DNA of 43,952 nt from Deltaproteobacteria bacterium. Its GTDB lineage: Bacteria; Bdellovibrionota; UBA1018; UBA923. Positions 15,193 to 26,695 of this stretch are shown piece after piece. Made by a program: the position numbers and the translations under genes. The DNA lies in contig JACPKS010000053.1 of NCBI GenBank assembly GCA_016186905.1, forward strand, positions 1-43,952, written 5' to 3'. The notes under the pieces are model-generated. The model saw only the letters and a list, made by a program, of their open reading frames with translations, was not told the origin of the DNA and made no database searches. Position 1 is the stretch's first letter. Every line of letters begins with the position of its first letter.

Positions 15193-15630
15193 GTGGACGT
15201 GACGCGAAAAAAACCGCCAGAGCCCCAAAAAGCGAGCGCGCCGCCCAAAGGCGTTTCTCTTTCCGGCTTAAGAGCGCTTTTTTCCAGCATCGGCGGCGAA
15301 AAAGGCCTCGAGGAAATTTTGATCGACTTCTACTCGAGGATGGCCGACGACGCTCTCGTGGGCTTTTTCTTCGACCGGCGCGATACGCGCGCGATCGCGA
15401 TGAAGCAGAAGGAATTTCTTCTGCGCGCGATGGGCGCGGCGAAAACCCATTCCGGCCGCACGCCGGCCAGGGCCCACGAAAAACTTCCGCCGATTCTCAC
15501 CGGCCATTTCGACCGCCGGCTTCGGCTACTCGAACAGACTCTGCGCGATCACGGATTAGGCGAACCCGAAATCCGTACCTGGGTCGCGTTCGAAAACGCC
15601 TTCCGAAGTGCGATCGTCAAACGTGATTGA
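15193..15630 (+). CDS. Truncated-globin-like haem protein
   Basis: A 145-residue protein of the truncated (2-over-2) haemoglobin type. Visible features: LFSSIGGEKGLEEILIDFYS, RMADDALVGFFFD, KQKEFLLRAMGA, GRTPARAHEKLPPILTGHFD (candidate proximal His in the AHEKL segment) and a C-terminal TWVAFENAFRSAIV. Such globins bind O2 or NO in the cytoplasm. The first 20 residues are basic and Pro-rich and may be untranslated. GTG start at 15193 is used; it is transcribed away from the periplasmic protein gene. Its 3' end meets dnaE across a long hairpin. Confidence 0.8.
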   Translation: MDVTRKKPPEPQKASAPPKGVSLSGLRALFSSIGGEKGLEEILIDFYSRMADDALVGFFFDRRDTRAIAMKQKEFLLRAMGAAKTHSGRTPARAHEKLPPILTGHFDRRLRLLEQTLRDHGLGEPEIRTWVAFENAFRSAIVKRD

Positions 15631-15638
15631 GTTACTAA

Positions 15639-15728
15639 GCCTTACGCTCCTTGGCGGACATTTTTCGTCGAGCGCATAGCGCTTCCTGCGCGTAGCTCGA
15701 CAAAAATGGAAGCCAAGGCGCGTAAGGC
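15639..15728. terminator. Long imperfect hairpin between globin and dnaE genes
   Basis: Paired blocks: GCCTTACGC (15639-15647) with GCGTAAGGC (15720-15728); CCTTGGC (15649-15655) with GCCAAGG (15712-15718); CATTTTT (15659-15665) with AAAAATG (15702-15708); GTCGAGC (15667-15673) with GCTCGAC (15695-15701); GCGCA (15672-15676) with TGCGC (15688-15692). GTTTT follows on the plus strand. It lies between two convergent genes and probably ends both transcripts. Confidence 0.6.
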
Positions 15729-15736
15729 GTTTTAGC

Positions 15737-18700
15737 TTATCCGAACTTAACGACATCCTCCCCGAAAAGCGCGTTCACTTCCTTGACGAAATCCGCCGAC
15801 GGGTTCACGAAAAGTTCCTGAGGAAGAGCGTGACGGCTCGAAAACTCGGTTCCCGACACCGCGCCCGCGTATTCAAGATACGTCGCGCACTTTCCGCGGT
15901 GGCGCACGATCGCCGCGCGAAGCAGCGCCAGTCTCTCGGCGTCGACCTGGGAGGGATCGAGCCGGAAGATCACCTGGCTCACGCGGCGTTTTTGGAACTC
16001 GCTCACCGGATCGATGGACCGGATGAAAATCTTCGGCGTTTCCTCGTCGAGCGCCACGTTTCCGGTGATCACGAACGGCAGGCACTCGTCCACCGACCGG
16101 CGAATCAGCGCGCCAAACTGCTCGTAGGCCTCGGGAAAGCACACAGCCTCAATCTTCGCGCGCGCGTCTTCGAATTCAACGAACGCCATGCGCGAGCCTT
16201 TCTTGGTCGTGATCTCGCGAAACGAGCCGACGAGCGCCGCCGTCACGATGTCCCAACGCGGCCCCTCGTCGCGCCTCCAGCCGCCTTTGCCCACACTGCC
16301 TTTTTTGAACGACCCAGCACTCGAGGTTTCTTTCGGCGCGCGCGCGGACGCCTCTTTCTTCGCGGGAAACTGCTCGATGATCCACGTGAGATCGCCGCTC
16401 ACGAAATTTTTCGCGACCTGCCACCACTTGTCCATCGGATGGCCCGAGACGTAAAACCCGACGAGCTGTTTTTCCATCTGAAGTTTTTTCGAATCGCCCC
16501 AATCCGGCACCCGCTTGAAGAGATGGCCCGTGCTCGTCTCCAATTTAAAGCTGTCCGGCTTGTACTGATCGAAGAAACTCACTTGGCCGAGGTCGGCCTG
16601 CTCTTGAAGCTTTGAGGAGTGGTCGATCACGGCTTCGACGCTTTCAAAAAGTGTCGCGCGGTTTTCTTCGGCAACCGAATCGAATGCGCCCGAGCTGATG
16701 AGGCTCTCGAGCACTTTCTTGTTCACCTTGCGCAGAGGCACGCGCGCGCAAAAGTCGATGAATCCCTTGAACGGGCCTTTCGACTCGCGCTCGGCAAGGA
16801 TCGCGTCGACTGCGACGCCGCCGACGCCTTTGATCGCCTCCATTCCGAATCGGATGCCGATCCCCGCTTCGTCCCGTTCAACGACCGAAAACGTTTTTTT
16901 CGAGGCATTCACGTCCGGAGGCAGAACCGCGATGCCGTGCAGCCTGGCGTCTCCGAGATACTGCGACATCTTGTCGGTATCGTGCATTTCGGTCGCGAGC
17001 ATCGCGGCCATGAACTGCGCCGGGTAATGCCGCTTCATGTAAGCGGTCTGGTACGAGAGCACGCCGTACGCCGCCGAATGCGATTTGTTGAACCCGTACT
17101 CGGCGAACTTCGCGAGCAAATCGAAAATACGGTTCGCGGTTTCGGCGGGAATCGGCCCTTCGGAATTCTTTGCGCAGCCTTGAACGAATTTCTCGCGCTG
17201 TTTATCCATCTCCTCTTTTTTCTTTTTACCCATCGCGCGGCGAAGGATGTCGGCTTCGCCGAGCGTGTAACCCGCGAGCACGCGCGCCACGCGCATGACC
17301 TGTTCCTGATAGACGATCACGCCGTAGGTTTCTTCGAGGATGCCTTTGAGCTGGGGAAGCTCGTACGTGACCGGCGTCACGCCGTGCTTGCGATTGATGA
17401 AGTCGTCGACCATGCCGGAATTCAACGGACCGGGGCGATAAAGCGCGTTGATCGCGGTGATGTCTTCGAGATTTCCCGGCTGCACGCGGCTACACAGGTC
17501 TTTCATCCCCGACGATTCGAGCTGGAAGATCCCATCCGTGTCGCCGCTGGAAATGAGCTTATAAACTTCCGGATCGGCGTAGCTCATGCGATCGAGGCGA
17601 AAGAGCTCCGGCTCTTTCGCGCCCTTCTCGAGCTGCGTTTCGCGCACGAATTTCACCGCGTTGTCGATCACCGTGAGCGTTTTCAATCCCAGGAAGTCGA
17701 ACTTCACCAAGCCGACCTTCTCGGCGAAGTCCTTATCGTACTGAATGACGGCCTCGCCTTCTTTTCCCGTGAAGAGCGGGCAGTATTCCGTAAGGGGACG
17801 ATTCGTGATGACGACTCCGGCGGCGTGCACCGAAACGTGCCGGTTTAAGCCCTCCAGCAGCCGCGCGATTTCGAAGAGGCGCGCCGCGCGCGGATCTTTT
17901 TCGATGAGTTCGCGCAGGCGCTGTTCTCTCTCGAATGCGCTCTCCAGCGTCATGCCGAGCTCTTCGGGAATCAACTTCGCTATCGGATCGACATCGGAAA
18001 ACGAGTAGCCCATCACGCGGCTCACGTCGCGCACCACGCCCTTGGCCAGAAGCTTTCCGAACGTCGCGATCTGCGAAACCTTGTCGCGCCCGTATTTGCC
18101 GACGACGTAGTCGATCACTTCCTGCCGGCGGTTCTGGCAGAAGTCGATGTCGAAATCCGGAAGGCTGATCCGCTCGGGATTAATGAAACGTTCAAAGAGC
18201 AGGTTGAGGGGAATGGGATCGACGTCCGTGATCTTGAGCGCCCACGCCACGATCGACCCGGCGCCCGAACCGCGGCCGGGCCCCACGGGAATTCCTTTCG
18301 ACTTCGCGAACCCGATGAAATCGGCGACGACGAGGAAATAGCCCGAAAACCCGGTCCTCACGATCATGTCGAGCTCTTCTTGAAGGCGCGCCTCGTACGT
18401 TTTCTTCTTCGCGGCCCAGCCGGGCGCCGTCCGGGCCGGTTCGAACGACGGCTCGACAAAGCGCCCTTCAAGCCCTCTGCTGGCCTGTTCACGAAGCTCC
18501 TGCTCCACCGAAAATTTCTCGGATGAAAACCGCTCGCCCGCGGCGAGAACCGTCGGACGAAAATCCGGCAGATGATAGATCTGCTTTCCCTTCTCATCCT
18601 TGAGCTTGAACGTGAAATCGCACTTCGCGGCCGCGAGCGCCGTATTGGAGATCGCCTCGGGCGCCCACGCGAATTCGCGCGTCACGGTCGCCTCGTCTTT

Positions 18701-19462
18701 GAACCAGAACTCATCCGGCACGAGGCGCACGCCTCGCGCCTCATCGAGCGTGCGGCCGGCGCCGATGCACATGAGAACTTCCTGCGCCACGGCCTGCTCG
18801 GGCTTGAGATAAAAAGTCTCCGCCGCCGCCACGAGGGGTACGCCGAGTTTTTTCGCGGAATCAGCGAGAAACCGATTTACGGCCGCCTGTTCGGGAATGC
18901 CGTTTTCCTGAATCTCGAGATACAAATCGTCGCGATACGTTTCGCGAAGCCACGCAAGCGCCTCTTCGGCGCGGTCCGGCCTGCCGGACGCCACATGGTA
19001 CGCGAGCTCGCCCTTCAATCCCGCGGTGAGCGCGACGAGACCTTCGCGGTGCCTGAGCAACGACTCGCGATCCACGCGCGGCTTTCCCAAAAATCCTTCG
19101 CTGTAGCCCTTGGTCACGAGCTCACAGAGGTTCCGGTAACCCTCGGCGTTCTTGCACAAAAGCACCAGGTGAAAAAGACGCGCGTCCTGGCTTGCCGACG
19201 CGTCCATCTGCACGCGACGCGCGGGTTTCGTCTTTTCGAGCCGCGAGCCCGTCACGTAGAAAATCTCGGCACCCACGATCGGCTTGATTCCCGCGGCCTT
19301 CGCGGCGAAGTAAAAATCCACGGCGCCGAACATGTTGCCGAGATCGGCGACCGCGACCGCGGGCATGGCGAACTCCTTGGCGCGCGCCACGAGGTCGGGA
19401 ACCTTCACCGTCGATTCAAGCAGGCTGTAGTGCGTGTGAACGTGAAGACTGATGAAGCTCAA
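15737..19462 (-). CDS. dnaE: DNA polymerase III alpha subunit
   Basis: Replicative polymerase of 1241 residues. An N-terminal PHP domain (FISLHVHTHYSLLEST, then VAVADLGNMFGAVDFYFAAK) is followed by the polymerase core with GPGRGSGAGSIVAWALKITD, the aspartate motif SLPDFDIDFCQNRR, and YRPGPLNSGMVDDFINRKHG; a helix-hairpin-helix and OB region follow. In the PHP domain the usual TDHGN is ADLGN, so a metal ligand is missing there, as in other DnaE1 proteins whose PHP is inactive. It uses a TTG start one base after the guaA stop, so the two are co-transcribed and probably translationally coupled. Confidence 0.95.
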   Translation of the reverse strand: MSFISLHVHTHYSLLESTVKVPDLVARAKEFAMPAVAVADLGNMFGAVDFYFAAKAAGIKPIVGAEIFYVTGSRLEKTKPARRVQMDASASQDARLFHLVLLCKNAEGYRNLCELVTKGYSEGFLGKPRVDRESLLRHREGLVALTAGLKGELAYHVASGRPDRAEEALAWLRETYRDDLYLEIQENGIPEQAAVNRFLADSAKKLGVPLVAAAETFYLKPEQAVAQEVLMCIGAGRTLDEARGVRLVPDEFWFKDEATVTREFAWAPEAISNTALAAAKCDFTFKLKDEKGKQIYHLPDFRPTVLAAGERFSSEKFSVEQELREQASRGLEGRFVEPSFEPARTAPGWAAKKKTYEARLQEELDMIVRTGFSGYFLVVADFIGFAKSKGIPVGPGRGSGAGSIVAWALKITDVDPIPLNLLFERFINPERISLPDFDIDFCQNRRQEVIDYVVGKYGRDKVSQIATFGKLLAKGVVRDVSRVMGYSFSDVDPIAKLIPEELGMTLESAFEREQRLRELIEKDPRAARLFEIARLLEGLNRHVSVHAAGVVITNRPLTEYCPLFTGKEGEAVIQYDKDFAEKVGLVKFDFLGLKTLTVIDNAVKFVRETQLEKGAKEPELFRLDRMSYADPEVYKLISSGDTDGIFQLESSGMKDLCSRVQPGNLEDITAINALYRPGPLNSGMVDDFINRKHGVTPVTYELPQLKGILEETYGVIVYQEQVMRVARVLAGYTLGEADILRRAMGKKKKEEMDKQREKFVQGCAKNSEGPIPAETANRIFDLLAKFAEYGFNKSHSAAYGVLSYQTAYMKRHYPAQFMAAMLATEMHDTDKMSQYLGDARLHGIAVLPPDVNASKKTFSVVERDEAGIGIRFGMEAIKGVGGVAVDAILAERESKGPFKGFIDFCARVPLRKVNKKVLESLISSGAFDSVAEENRATLFESVEAVIDHSSKLQEQADLGQVSFFDQYKPDSFKLETSTGHLFKRVPDWGDSKKLQMEKQLVGFYVSGHPMDKWWQVAKNFVSGDLTWIIEQFPAKKEASARAPKETSSAGSFKKGSVGKGGWRRDEGPRWDIVTAALVGSFREITTKKGSRMAFVEFEDARAKIEAVCFPEAYEQFGALIRRSVDECLPFVITGNVALDEETPKIFIRSIDPVSEFQKRRVSQVIFRLDPSQVDAERLALLRAAIVRHRGKCATYLEYAGAVSGTEFSSRHALPQELFVNPSADFVKEVNALFGEDVVKFG

Positions 19463-19463
19463 G

Positions 19464-21122
19464 TCACTCCCACTCGATCGTTGAAGGCGGTTTGGAGGAC
19501 ACGTCGTACACCACGCGATTCACCCCGCGCACGTTCCCCGTGATTCGATTCGACACATGCGCGAGAAACTCCGGCTCGAACGGATACCAATCCGCCGTCA
19601 TGCCGTCCTGCGAAGTCACCGCGCGAAGCGCGACCACGTGATCAAACGTCCGCCCGTCCCCCATCACGCCGACGCTTCGAATCGGAAGATACGCCACGAA
19701 CGCCTGCCAGATCTCGTCGTAAAGCCCCGCGCGATGGATCTCTTCCGTGAAGATCGAGTCCGCCTCGCGCAATATATCCAGCCGCTCACGCGTCACCTCG
19801 CCCATCACGCGCACCGCTAGCCCCGGTCCCGGAAACGGGTGGCGCCTCAAAATCCCAGGCGGCACCGAAAGTTCGCGTCCAAGCGCCCTCACCTCGTCTT
19901 TGAAAAGCTCGCGCAGCGGCTCAATGAGCGCGAACTTCATGTCAGCAGGCAAGCCTCCGACGTTGTGATGGCTCTTGATCGTCGAAGAAAAGCCCGCGCT
20001 CCCGCTCGCGCCAGAAACTTCGCGCGGCGGAGGAACGCTTTCGATCACGTCGGGATAGAGCGTGCCCTGCACGAGAAACCGCGCGCCCCGGACCTTTCTC
20101 GCTTCCGCCTCGAACACGCGAATGAACTCGCGACCGATGATCTTGCGTTTCTTCTCGGGATCCGTGACGCCCTTGAGCGCCGACAAAAACCTTTTCTCGG
20201 CGTCGACGAGCTTCACGTTAAGCTTTAAGTGTTTCTTGTAAGCCCTGACGACTTCAACGGCTTCGTCTTTTCTGAGCAACCCGTTATTCACGAAAATGCA
20301 CGTCAGCCGCGAGCCGATGGCGCGGTTGACGAGTGTTGCGGCGACCGTGCTGTCAACGCCGCCTGAGATCGCGCAGATCGCGCGCGCCGCGCCGACTTTC
20401 TCGCGAACGAGCCGCACCTGCTCCTCTAAAAACGAGTGCATATCCCAGTCAGGCTTCAATCCGCAGATGCGGTACGCGAAATTCTCGAAAATCTCGATGC
20501 CCTTTTCGGTGTGCGCGACTTCGGGATGAAACTGAACGGCGTACAAGCCGCGCGCCGAATCCTCCATCGCGGCGGGGCTTCCGTTGTGGCTGATCGCCGT
20601 GAGGCGAAAACCCTTCGGGATTTTTCCGATCTCGTCGCCGTGACTCATCCAGGTCTGCAGCTTCTCTATCTTCTGATTGGCCTTCTGATTGGCCGCGCCG
20701 CCCATGAACTCGGCAGGCAAAAGCGCGCTCTTCGCATCCGCGGGCCGGCGGATAAAAGCCCTTCCGTATTCGCGCGCCCGGGCCGAAATCACCGTCCCGC
20801 CGAACCGGCGCGCGAGGTATTGCATCCCGTAGCAAATCCCCAAAACCGGCACAGCAAGCCCGAAAAGATCCCCGCTCGCCGTCTTTCCATCGGCCTTTCC
20901 CGCAGCCGAAAGCCCTGGCGCGCCCTTGTCGTAAACCGAGTACGGCCCGCCAGAAAGCACGATGCCTTTGGGCTCAAATTCGCGAATTCTCGCCAGTGGA
21001 GCGTCGCAGGGATAGATCTCGCAATAGACTTTGAGCTCGCGCAGCCGACGCGCGATGAGCTGGGTGTACTGCGACCCAAAATCAAGGATGAGGATTCGAG
21101 ACCCGGTCTTTATAGCGGTCAT
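19464..21122 (-). CDS. guaA: GMP synthase (glutamine-hydrolysing)
   Basis: Converts XMP to GMP. A 552-residue protein with an N-terminal glutamine amidotransferase domain (C97 in [15 protein letters not shown] supplies His and Glu), an ATP-pyrophosphatase domain ([13 protein letters not shown], the PP-loop) and the C-terminal dimerisation domain ending [17 protein letters not shown]. It is slightly longer than the usual ~525 residues because of insertions such as the SGASGSAGF stretch and the Gln/Asn/Lys-rich [10 protein letters not shown]. It begins the leftward guaA-dnaE unit. guaB, the preceding step in the pathway, lies about 1.3 kb upstream in the same direction but with two opposite genes between. 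Confidence 0.95.
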   Translation of the reverse strand: MTAIKTGSRILILDFGSQYTQLIARRLRELKVYCEIYPCDAPLARIREFEPKGIVLSGGPYSVYDKGAPGLSAAGKADGKTASGDLFGLAVPVLGICYGMQYLARRFGGTVISARAREYGRAFIRRPADAKSALLPAEFMGGAANQKANQKIEKLQTWMSHGDEIGKIPKGFRLTAISHNGSPAAMEDSARGLYAVQFHPEVAHTEKGIEIFENFAYRICGLKPDWDMHSFLEEQVRLVREKVGAARAICAISGGVDSTVAATLVNRAIGSRLTCIFVNNGLLRKDEAVEVVRAYKKHLKLNVKLVDAEKRFLSALKGVTDPEKKRKIIGREFIRVFEAEARKVRGARFLVQGTLYPDVIESVPPPREVSGASGSAGFSSTIKSHHNVGGLPADMKFALIEPLRELFKDEVRALGRELSVPPGILRRHPFPGPGLAVRVMGEVTRERLDILREADSIFTEEIHRAGLYDEIWQAFVAYLPIRSVGVMGDGRTFDHVVALRAVTSQDGMTADWYPFEPEFLAHVSNRITGNVRGVNRVVYDVSSKPPSTIEWE

Positions 21123-21235
21123 TGGAGTAGAACCGTCTTATCCGAACTTTCCGTGCGTGTCAGGCCAGAATCGACTTGCGCGGAGAACTATGATTCGACC
21201 GAGGTCGCGCGACCCTGGGCGTTAAAAACACGCAC

Positions 21236-21264
21236 TTGACGACGCAACGCGGCAATGGTATACA
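21236..21264 (+). promoter_or_regulatory. Sigma70-type promoter for lipoprotein gene
   Basis: TTGACG (21236-21241), 17-base spacer, TATACA (21259-21264). The same hexamers at the same spacing occur before the two secreted-peptide genes. Transcription would start near 21271, with a ~40-base leader carrying GAGGGAG just before the ATG at 21312. Confidence 0.65.
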
Positions 21265-21311
21265 GTGGCTTGCAATTCAATTTCAACGATTTCTTATGAA
21301 GAGGGAGATGG

Positions 21312-22019
21312 ATGATGAAATCCGCATGGAAATTTTGTGGCCTCATGGCACTCATGGCTGCGCTGACGGCCTTCGCCACTGGCTGCAACTTCGGCTGCAA
21401 AAAAGCATTCAAATACCAGGGCGCGCTCGATGCGATCGAAGCGAAGCTCGCGGATGCGGTTTCGCATCCCGCCCAGATCGGCGACGCCTGCGCGTTTCTG
21501 CAGGCCGAAGGGTACAAGACGCTAGGCAGTGCCGCGAAATTCGCGGACCGCGCGGCGTACAACAAGTTTTATTACACCGAGACCAAGTGCACGGCCGGTT
21601 ACTGGACCACCCGTTGCGACTCTTACTACGGAGGCGGCGGACATTACCATCCCGGCCACCCTGGGCACCCGGGCTATCCTTATCCCCCGTACTATCCGCC
21701 CTACACGCGCTGCTATGATTATTACCAGTGCACGAACTACCAGACGATCGAGCACAAACTTGACGGCTACGAAGATGCCAAGTTCGTCGCCGATCAGCTC
21801 AGAAACTCAACGGTTGAGTTGAACTTCGCGTGCGTGAAGTTCAAGGAAGGCCATCAGTTCCTCGCGGCAGCACAGATCGCGGCGACGAACAGCCGCCTGA
21901 CCGGCACCGTGAAGGACAAGGCGCAGCTGGCGCTCGGCAAGGCCGGCTGTTATGCCAAGACCGACGCGCACGACGACGTCTACGGCCTTAAAGATATCGC
22001 CGCGAACGCCAGCGAGTGA
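21312..22019 (+). CDS. Cys-rich putative lipoprotein with His/Pro/Tyr-rich segment
   Basis: A 235-residue protein with an N-terminal export signal ending FATGCNFGC, where the first Cys is a likely lipidation site though the lipobox is imperfect. Residues ~105-137 are a low-complexity stretch of His, Gly, Pro and Tyr (HYHPGHPGHPGYPYPPYYPP), which suggests metal binding or extension across the periplasm. About ten Cys are spread through the mature part, some spaced like disulfide pairs. The C-terminal part is helical (FLAAAQIAATNSRLTG). No family recognised. It has its own promoter and ends in a structured RNA/terminator element, so it is a single-gene unit. Confidence 0.7.
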   Translation: MMKSAWKFCGLMALMAALTAFATGCNFGCKKAFKYQGALDAIEAKLADAVSHPAQIGDACAFLQAEGYKTLGSAAKFADRAAYNKFYYTETKCTAGYWTTRCDSYYGGGGHYHPGHPGHPGYPYPPYYPPYTRCYDYYQCTNYQTIEHKLDGYEDAKFVADQLRNSTVELNFACVKFKEGHQFLAAAQIAATNSRLTGTVKDKAQLALGKAGCYAKTDAHDDVYGLKDIAANASE

Positions 22020-22028
22020 TTTCGCAAG

Positions 22029-22140
22029 AAAACGCCGTCTGGGCGACTGGATTCCGAGCCTAAAACTTCGCCGAACTCGACCGCAGGGAGGTGAGGCGAA
22101 TTTTATGGCGAGGAAGCCAAGAGCACAGACGGCGTTTTTT
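22029..22140 (+). terminator. Nested hairpin ending in T-run; terminator or small structured RNA
   Basis: Outer arms AAAACGCCGTCTG (22029-22041) and CAGACGGCGTTTT (22126-22138) pair perfectly over 13 bases and end in T(6). Inside, AAAA-C-TTCGCC (22062-22072) pairs with GGCGAATTTT (22095-22104) with one bulged C. The 84-base interior is much larger than an ordinary terminator loop, so the element may act as a structured RNA as well as ending the lipoprotein transcript. Confidence 0.55.
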
Positions 22141-22154
22141 ATTATGGAGACATC

Positions 22155-22445
22155 ATGTACACGGCCGGCGCGAAGGTGATTCTCGATTTTTTCAATAACG
22201 AAGAGCTGGCCGAAAAAACGCGGCGCCTATCGACGCTGATGAAAGACGTACGCCGCAAGTTCGCCGTCTCGATCAACGAGGTTGCCGACTTCGACGATCC
22301 CGAACGCTGCGTGCTCGGGATCGCGCTTTGCGCAGCGACCCGGGCCGGAGCCGACAAGGCGATCAAAGCGGTTCTCGAATATATCGACACCCACTCGGTA
22401 GCACGGGTTCTTTCCGAGGAGTCTGAGATCGTCGCGTTCGACTGA
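22155..22445 (+). CDS. DUF503 family (YlxP-like) protein
   Basis: A 96-residue protein matching the DUF503/YlxP pattern: two beta-alpha-beta halves with MKDVRRKFAVSINEVADFDD (compare the family R.KFNVSVAEVD..D) and a later LGIALCAATRAGADKAIKAV. Family members are often near translation factors and some promote 30S or GTPase-linked functions; the role here is unclear. The usual SLKDKR motif is replaced by ELAEKTRRL. The ATG at 22155 follows TGGAGA. It is convergent with guaB. Confidence 0.65.
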   Translation: MYTAGAKVILDFFNNEELAEKTRRLSTLMKDVRRKFAVSINEVADFDDPERCVLGIALCAATRAGADKAIKAVLEYIDTHSVARVLSEESEIVAFD

Positions 22446-22469
22446 CCGGCGCTGCAACCTTAAAAGCGC

Positions 22470-24459
<1,990 letters not shown>

Positions 24460-24463
<4 letters not shown>

Positions 24464-25842
24464 GCGCCGGCTCCCAAGTCAGCCCCGGCGTCAATCGCGC
24501 CCGTAAGCGCAAGACCCGTGGCGCGCTCGATCACGACGTCGAGGAACTTGCCCGTAAGGTCCCTTGGCCCGTCGTACGGAAAATTCACGACCTTCCCGCA
24601 CGAGGTCCTGCCCGCGAAAATGTTTTTGCGCGGAGAATTTTTCAGAGGCTTGGTCTTGCCTTCCACCAATACTTCGAGCTTGCGTCCGACGAAACGCTGG
24701 TTTTTCCCGTGCGCGATCTCCACGGCGCGTTTTTGGAACCGCAACAGCCGCTCGTGTTTCACCTCATCCGGCACATCGTCTTTGAGCTTCGCGGCCTTCG
24801 TACCCGGACGCGGGCTGTACGCGAACGCGTAAACGAGATCGAACTGCATGTCCTCGAGAAGCTTCATCGTCAGCTCGAAATCCTCGCCGGTTTCCGTCGG
24901 AAAGCCCACGATGATATCGGTCGTGAGACCGCCCTCAGGGCAGCGTTCGCGCCATTTGCGGATCTGCTCATAGTAGGTCTCGATCTTGTAATGCCGGTGC
25001 ATCCGATCCAGCACCGCGTTCGACCCGCTTTGCACCGGCAGATGAAGCTGATTGCAGAGCGCGCGCACACTTCCGTAACAGTCGATCAGCTCGTCGCTGA
25101 AATCGATGGGATGCGAGCTCGTGAAGCGCAGGCGCTTGAGCTCGCGAATCGAATCGAGCGCGCGAAGAAGCTGCGGGAAGGTCTCCGGCTTCTCCTTCGT
25201 TCCGTTGCCTTTTCCGTACGAATTCACGTTCTGCCCGAGCAACGTCACCTCGCGAACACCGAGAAGAACGAGCCGCTGCACGTCCGAGACGACTTCGGCG
25301 ATGGGCCGGCTTTTTTCGCGTCCGCGCGTGAACGGCACGATACAGAACGAACAGAACTTATCGCAGCCCTTCATGATGTTCACGAACGCCGAGGCCGATC
25401 GATTGAAGATCTTCGTCTCAGTGGAATAATCGCGGGTCTTGTCGAATTCGTTATAGACGGCGTGACGGGCGCCCGAGCCGGCTTGAAAAAGAATTTCAGG
25501 CAGCTGATCGATCACGTCCGTGCCGAAAACAAAATCCAGATGCGGATTGCGCTTGAAAAGCCTCGTGCCTTCGAGCTGCCCGACACAGCCGCCGATCCCG
25601 ATAAGCTTTCCCTTTTTCTTGTTTTCTTTGAGTTCGCCGAGCTTGGAGAGTGCTTTGTGCACGGCCTTGTCGCGCACCTCGCAACCGTTCAGAATCACGA
25701 TATCGGCGTCCGCGGGATCTTCAGACGGCTTGGCACCTAGGTCTGAGAGCAGCACGCTCATCCGCTCGGTGTCGGCCACGTTCATCTGGCAACCGAACGT
25801 CTTGATGTAAAAGGACTTCTGACTGAGCGACAAGTCTTGCAT
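24460..25842 (-). CDS. miaB: tRNA-2-methylthio-N6-dimethylallyladenosine synthase
   Basis: Radical-SAM methylthiotransferase that modifies A37 of tRNAs reading UNN codons. A 460-residue protein with the N-terminal UPF0004 domain (TFGCQMNVADTERM, LNGCEVRDKAV, GIGGCVGQ giving three Fe-S Cys), the radical-SAM motif CDKFCSFCIVPFTRGRE, and a C-terminal TRAM domain (VGRKLEVLVEGKTK). The ATG at 25842 with GGAGTT upstream is preferred to the TTG three bases earlier. It lies 49 bases after the gcvH-like gene and overlaps the gamma carbonic anhydrase gene by ATGA, in a four- or five-gene leftward operon. Confidence 0.95.
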
Positions 25843-25891
25843 CAACGAACTCCGAAGGCTTTCGCCGCTTATACAACACGGATGCGAGGAA

Positions 25892-26254
25892 TTAAAGATA
25901 TTCGGTCAGTTCGGTCGGATCTTGCAGCTCGATCTTCACCAGCCAGCCTTCGTCGATGGGGTCTTCGTTGAGGATGCTGGGGTCGTCGGCGAGCGCCAGA
26001 TTGACCTCGGTCACGAAGCCGGCAGCGGGTGTGACGACCTTCAGATTGTTATCCGAGCCGTCGATTTCGACGATCACGTCGTCTTTGCTGAAATCATCGC
26101 CTTCCGCGGGAAGACTGACCTTCTCAGCATCACCGATCGTATCGAGCGCGTCGAGCGTGATGCCGATCGTGATCGCGTTGGATTTCTTGTGAAACCAGAA
26201 CTTTCCATCTTCGAACTCGACGATTTTGGATGCGCGCGATTCCTTAGGTGCCAT
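25892..26254 (-). CDS. Glycine cleavage H-like protein without the usual lipoyl lysine
   Basis: A 120-residue protein with the H-protein fold pattern: KFWFHKKSNAITIGITLDAL at the start and GFVTEVNLALADDPSILNEDP with GWLVKIELQDPTELTEYL at the end, matching P.SG.V.E.N..L...P...N.DP...GW. The loop between, where H proteins carry ESVKA with the lipoylated lysine, reads VEIDGSDNNLKVVTPAAG; aligned on the PAAG, the lysine position is Asp and the nearest Lys is four residues later. It probably is not lipoylated and cannot be a normal glycine cleavage subunit. No gcvT or gcvP is nearby. The ATG at 26254 fits the family start. Confidence 0.75.
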   Translation of the reverse strand: MAPKESRASKIVEFEDGKFWFHKKSNAITIGITLDALDTIGDAEKVSLPAEGDDFSKDDVIVEIDGSDNNLKVVTPAAGFVTEVNLALADDPSILNEDPIDEGWLVKIELQDPTELTEYL

Positions 26255-26290
26255 GAGACAACAGTCTACTCGTCCTGTTCTGAAGCGCAA

Positions 26291-26482
26291 TCAGCTCGAA
26301 TGCAAGTCGGCGGATACAACAGAGCGAAAGGTCGTTTGCACGGATTCGCCCGAACCTTGAGGATCTTCGCCCGCGACGAGCGTTCCGATATCAGACAAGA
26401 TTGTGTAAACAGAAACCACACTGACCAGAAGAATGATCGACACGAAATAACGCACTGCTCGTAAGCCCCTTTCACTGTCCAC
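26291..26482 (-). CDS. Possible 63-residue single-pass membrane protein
   Basis: A GTG-started frame giving a basic N-terminus (DSERGLRAVRYF), one strong membrane segment (VSIILLVSVVSVYTILSDIG) and a polar tail. The GTG at 26482 follows AGGAACGG. A possible promoter lies upstream on the minus strand: TTGATT (26520-26515), 16 bases, TAAAAT (26498-26493), giving a very short leader. It stands 36 bases before the gcvH-like gene in the same direction. No family recognised; a competing frame overlaps it, so certainty is low. Confidence 0.4.
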   Translation of the reverse strand: MDSERGLRAVRYFVSIILLVSVVSVYTILSDIGTLVAGEDPQGSGESVQTTFRSVVSADLHSS

Positions 26483-26661
26483 CCGTTCCTAGATTTTATG
26501 CGAATTCTCCTTGTAATCAATCTAAATCTCCGAGTATTTTTATCAACATCTAAATGTTCGATATTAAAGGATTTTTATCGGATCGAATCAGCATGGCGAA
26601 AGCCAGCTGTCAACTAGATTCTATCAATAGAGCCTCGGGCTCTCCCTAGAGCCTCTTGATG

Positions 26662-26689
26662 TTGACAGAAATCGAGCCGCGGTTAGCAT
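26662..26689 (+). promoter_or_regulatory. Promoter for the ceramidase-like gene, leaderless layout
   Basis: TTGACA (26662-26667, perfect -35), 16 bases, TAGCAT (26684-26689), then six bases to the ATG at 26696. Transcription would start at or next to the start codon, so the message would be leaderless. The 170 bases before it are AT-rich with no other feature seen. Confidence 0.5.
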
Positions 26690-26695
26690 ATAGGC

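Noticed and set aside
15830..18341. Long plus-strand open frames opposite dnaE
   Set aside because: They are antisense shadows caused by GC-rich codons in dnaE, with no motifs of their own.
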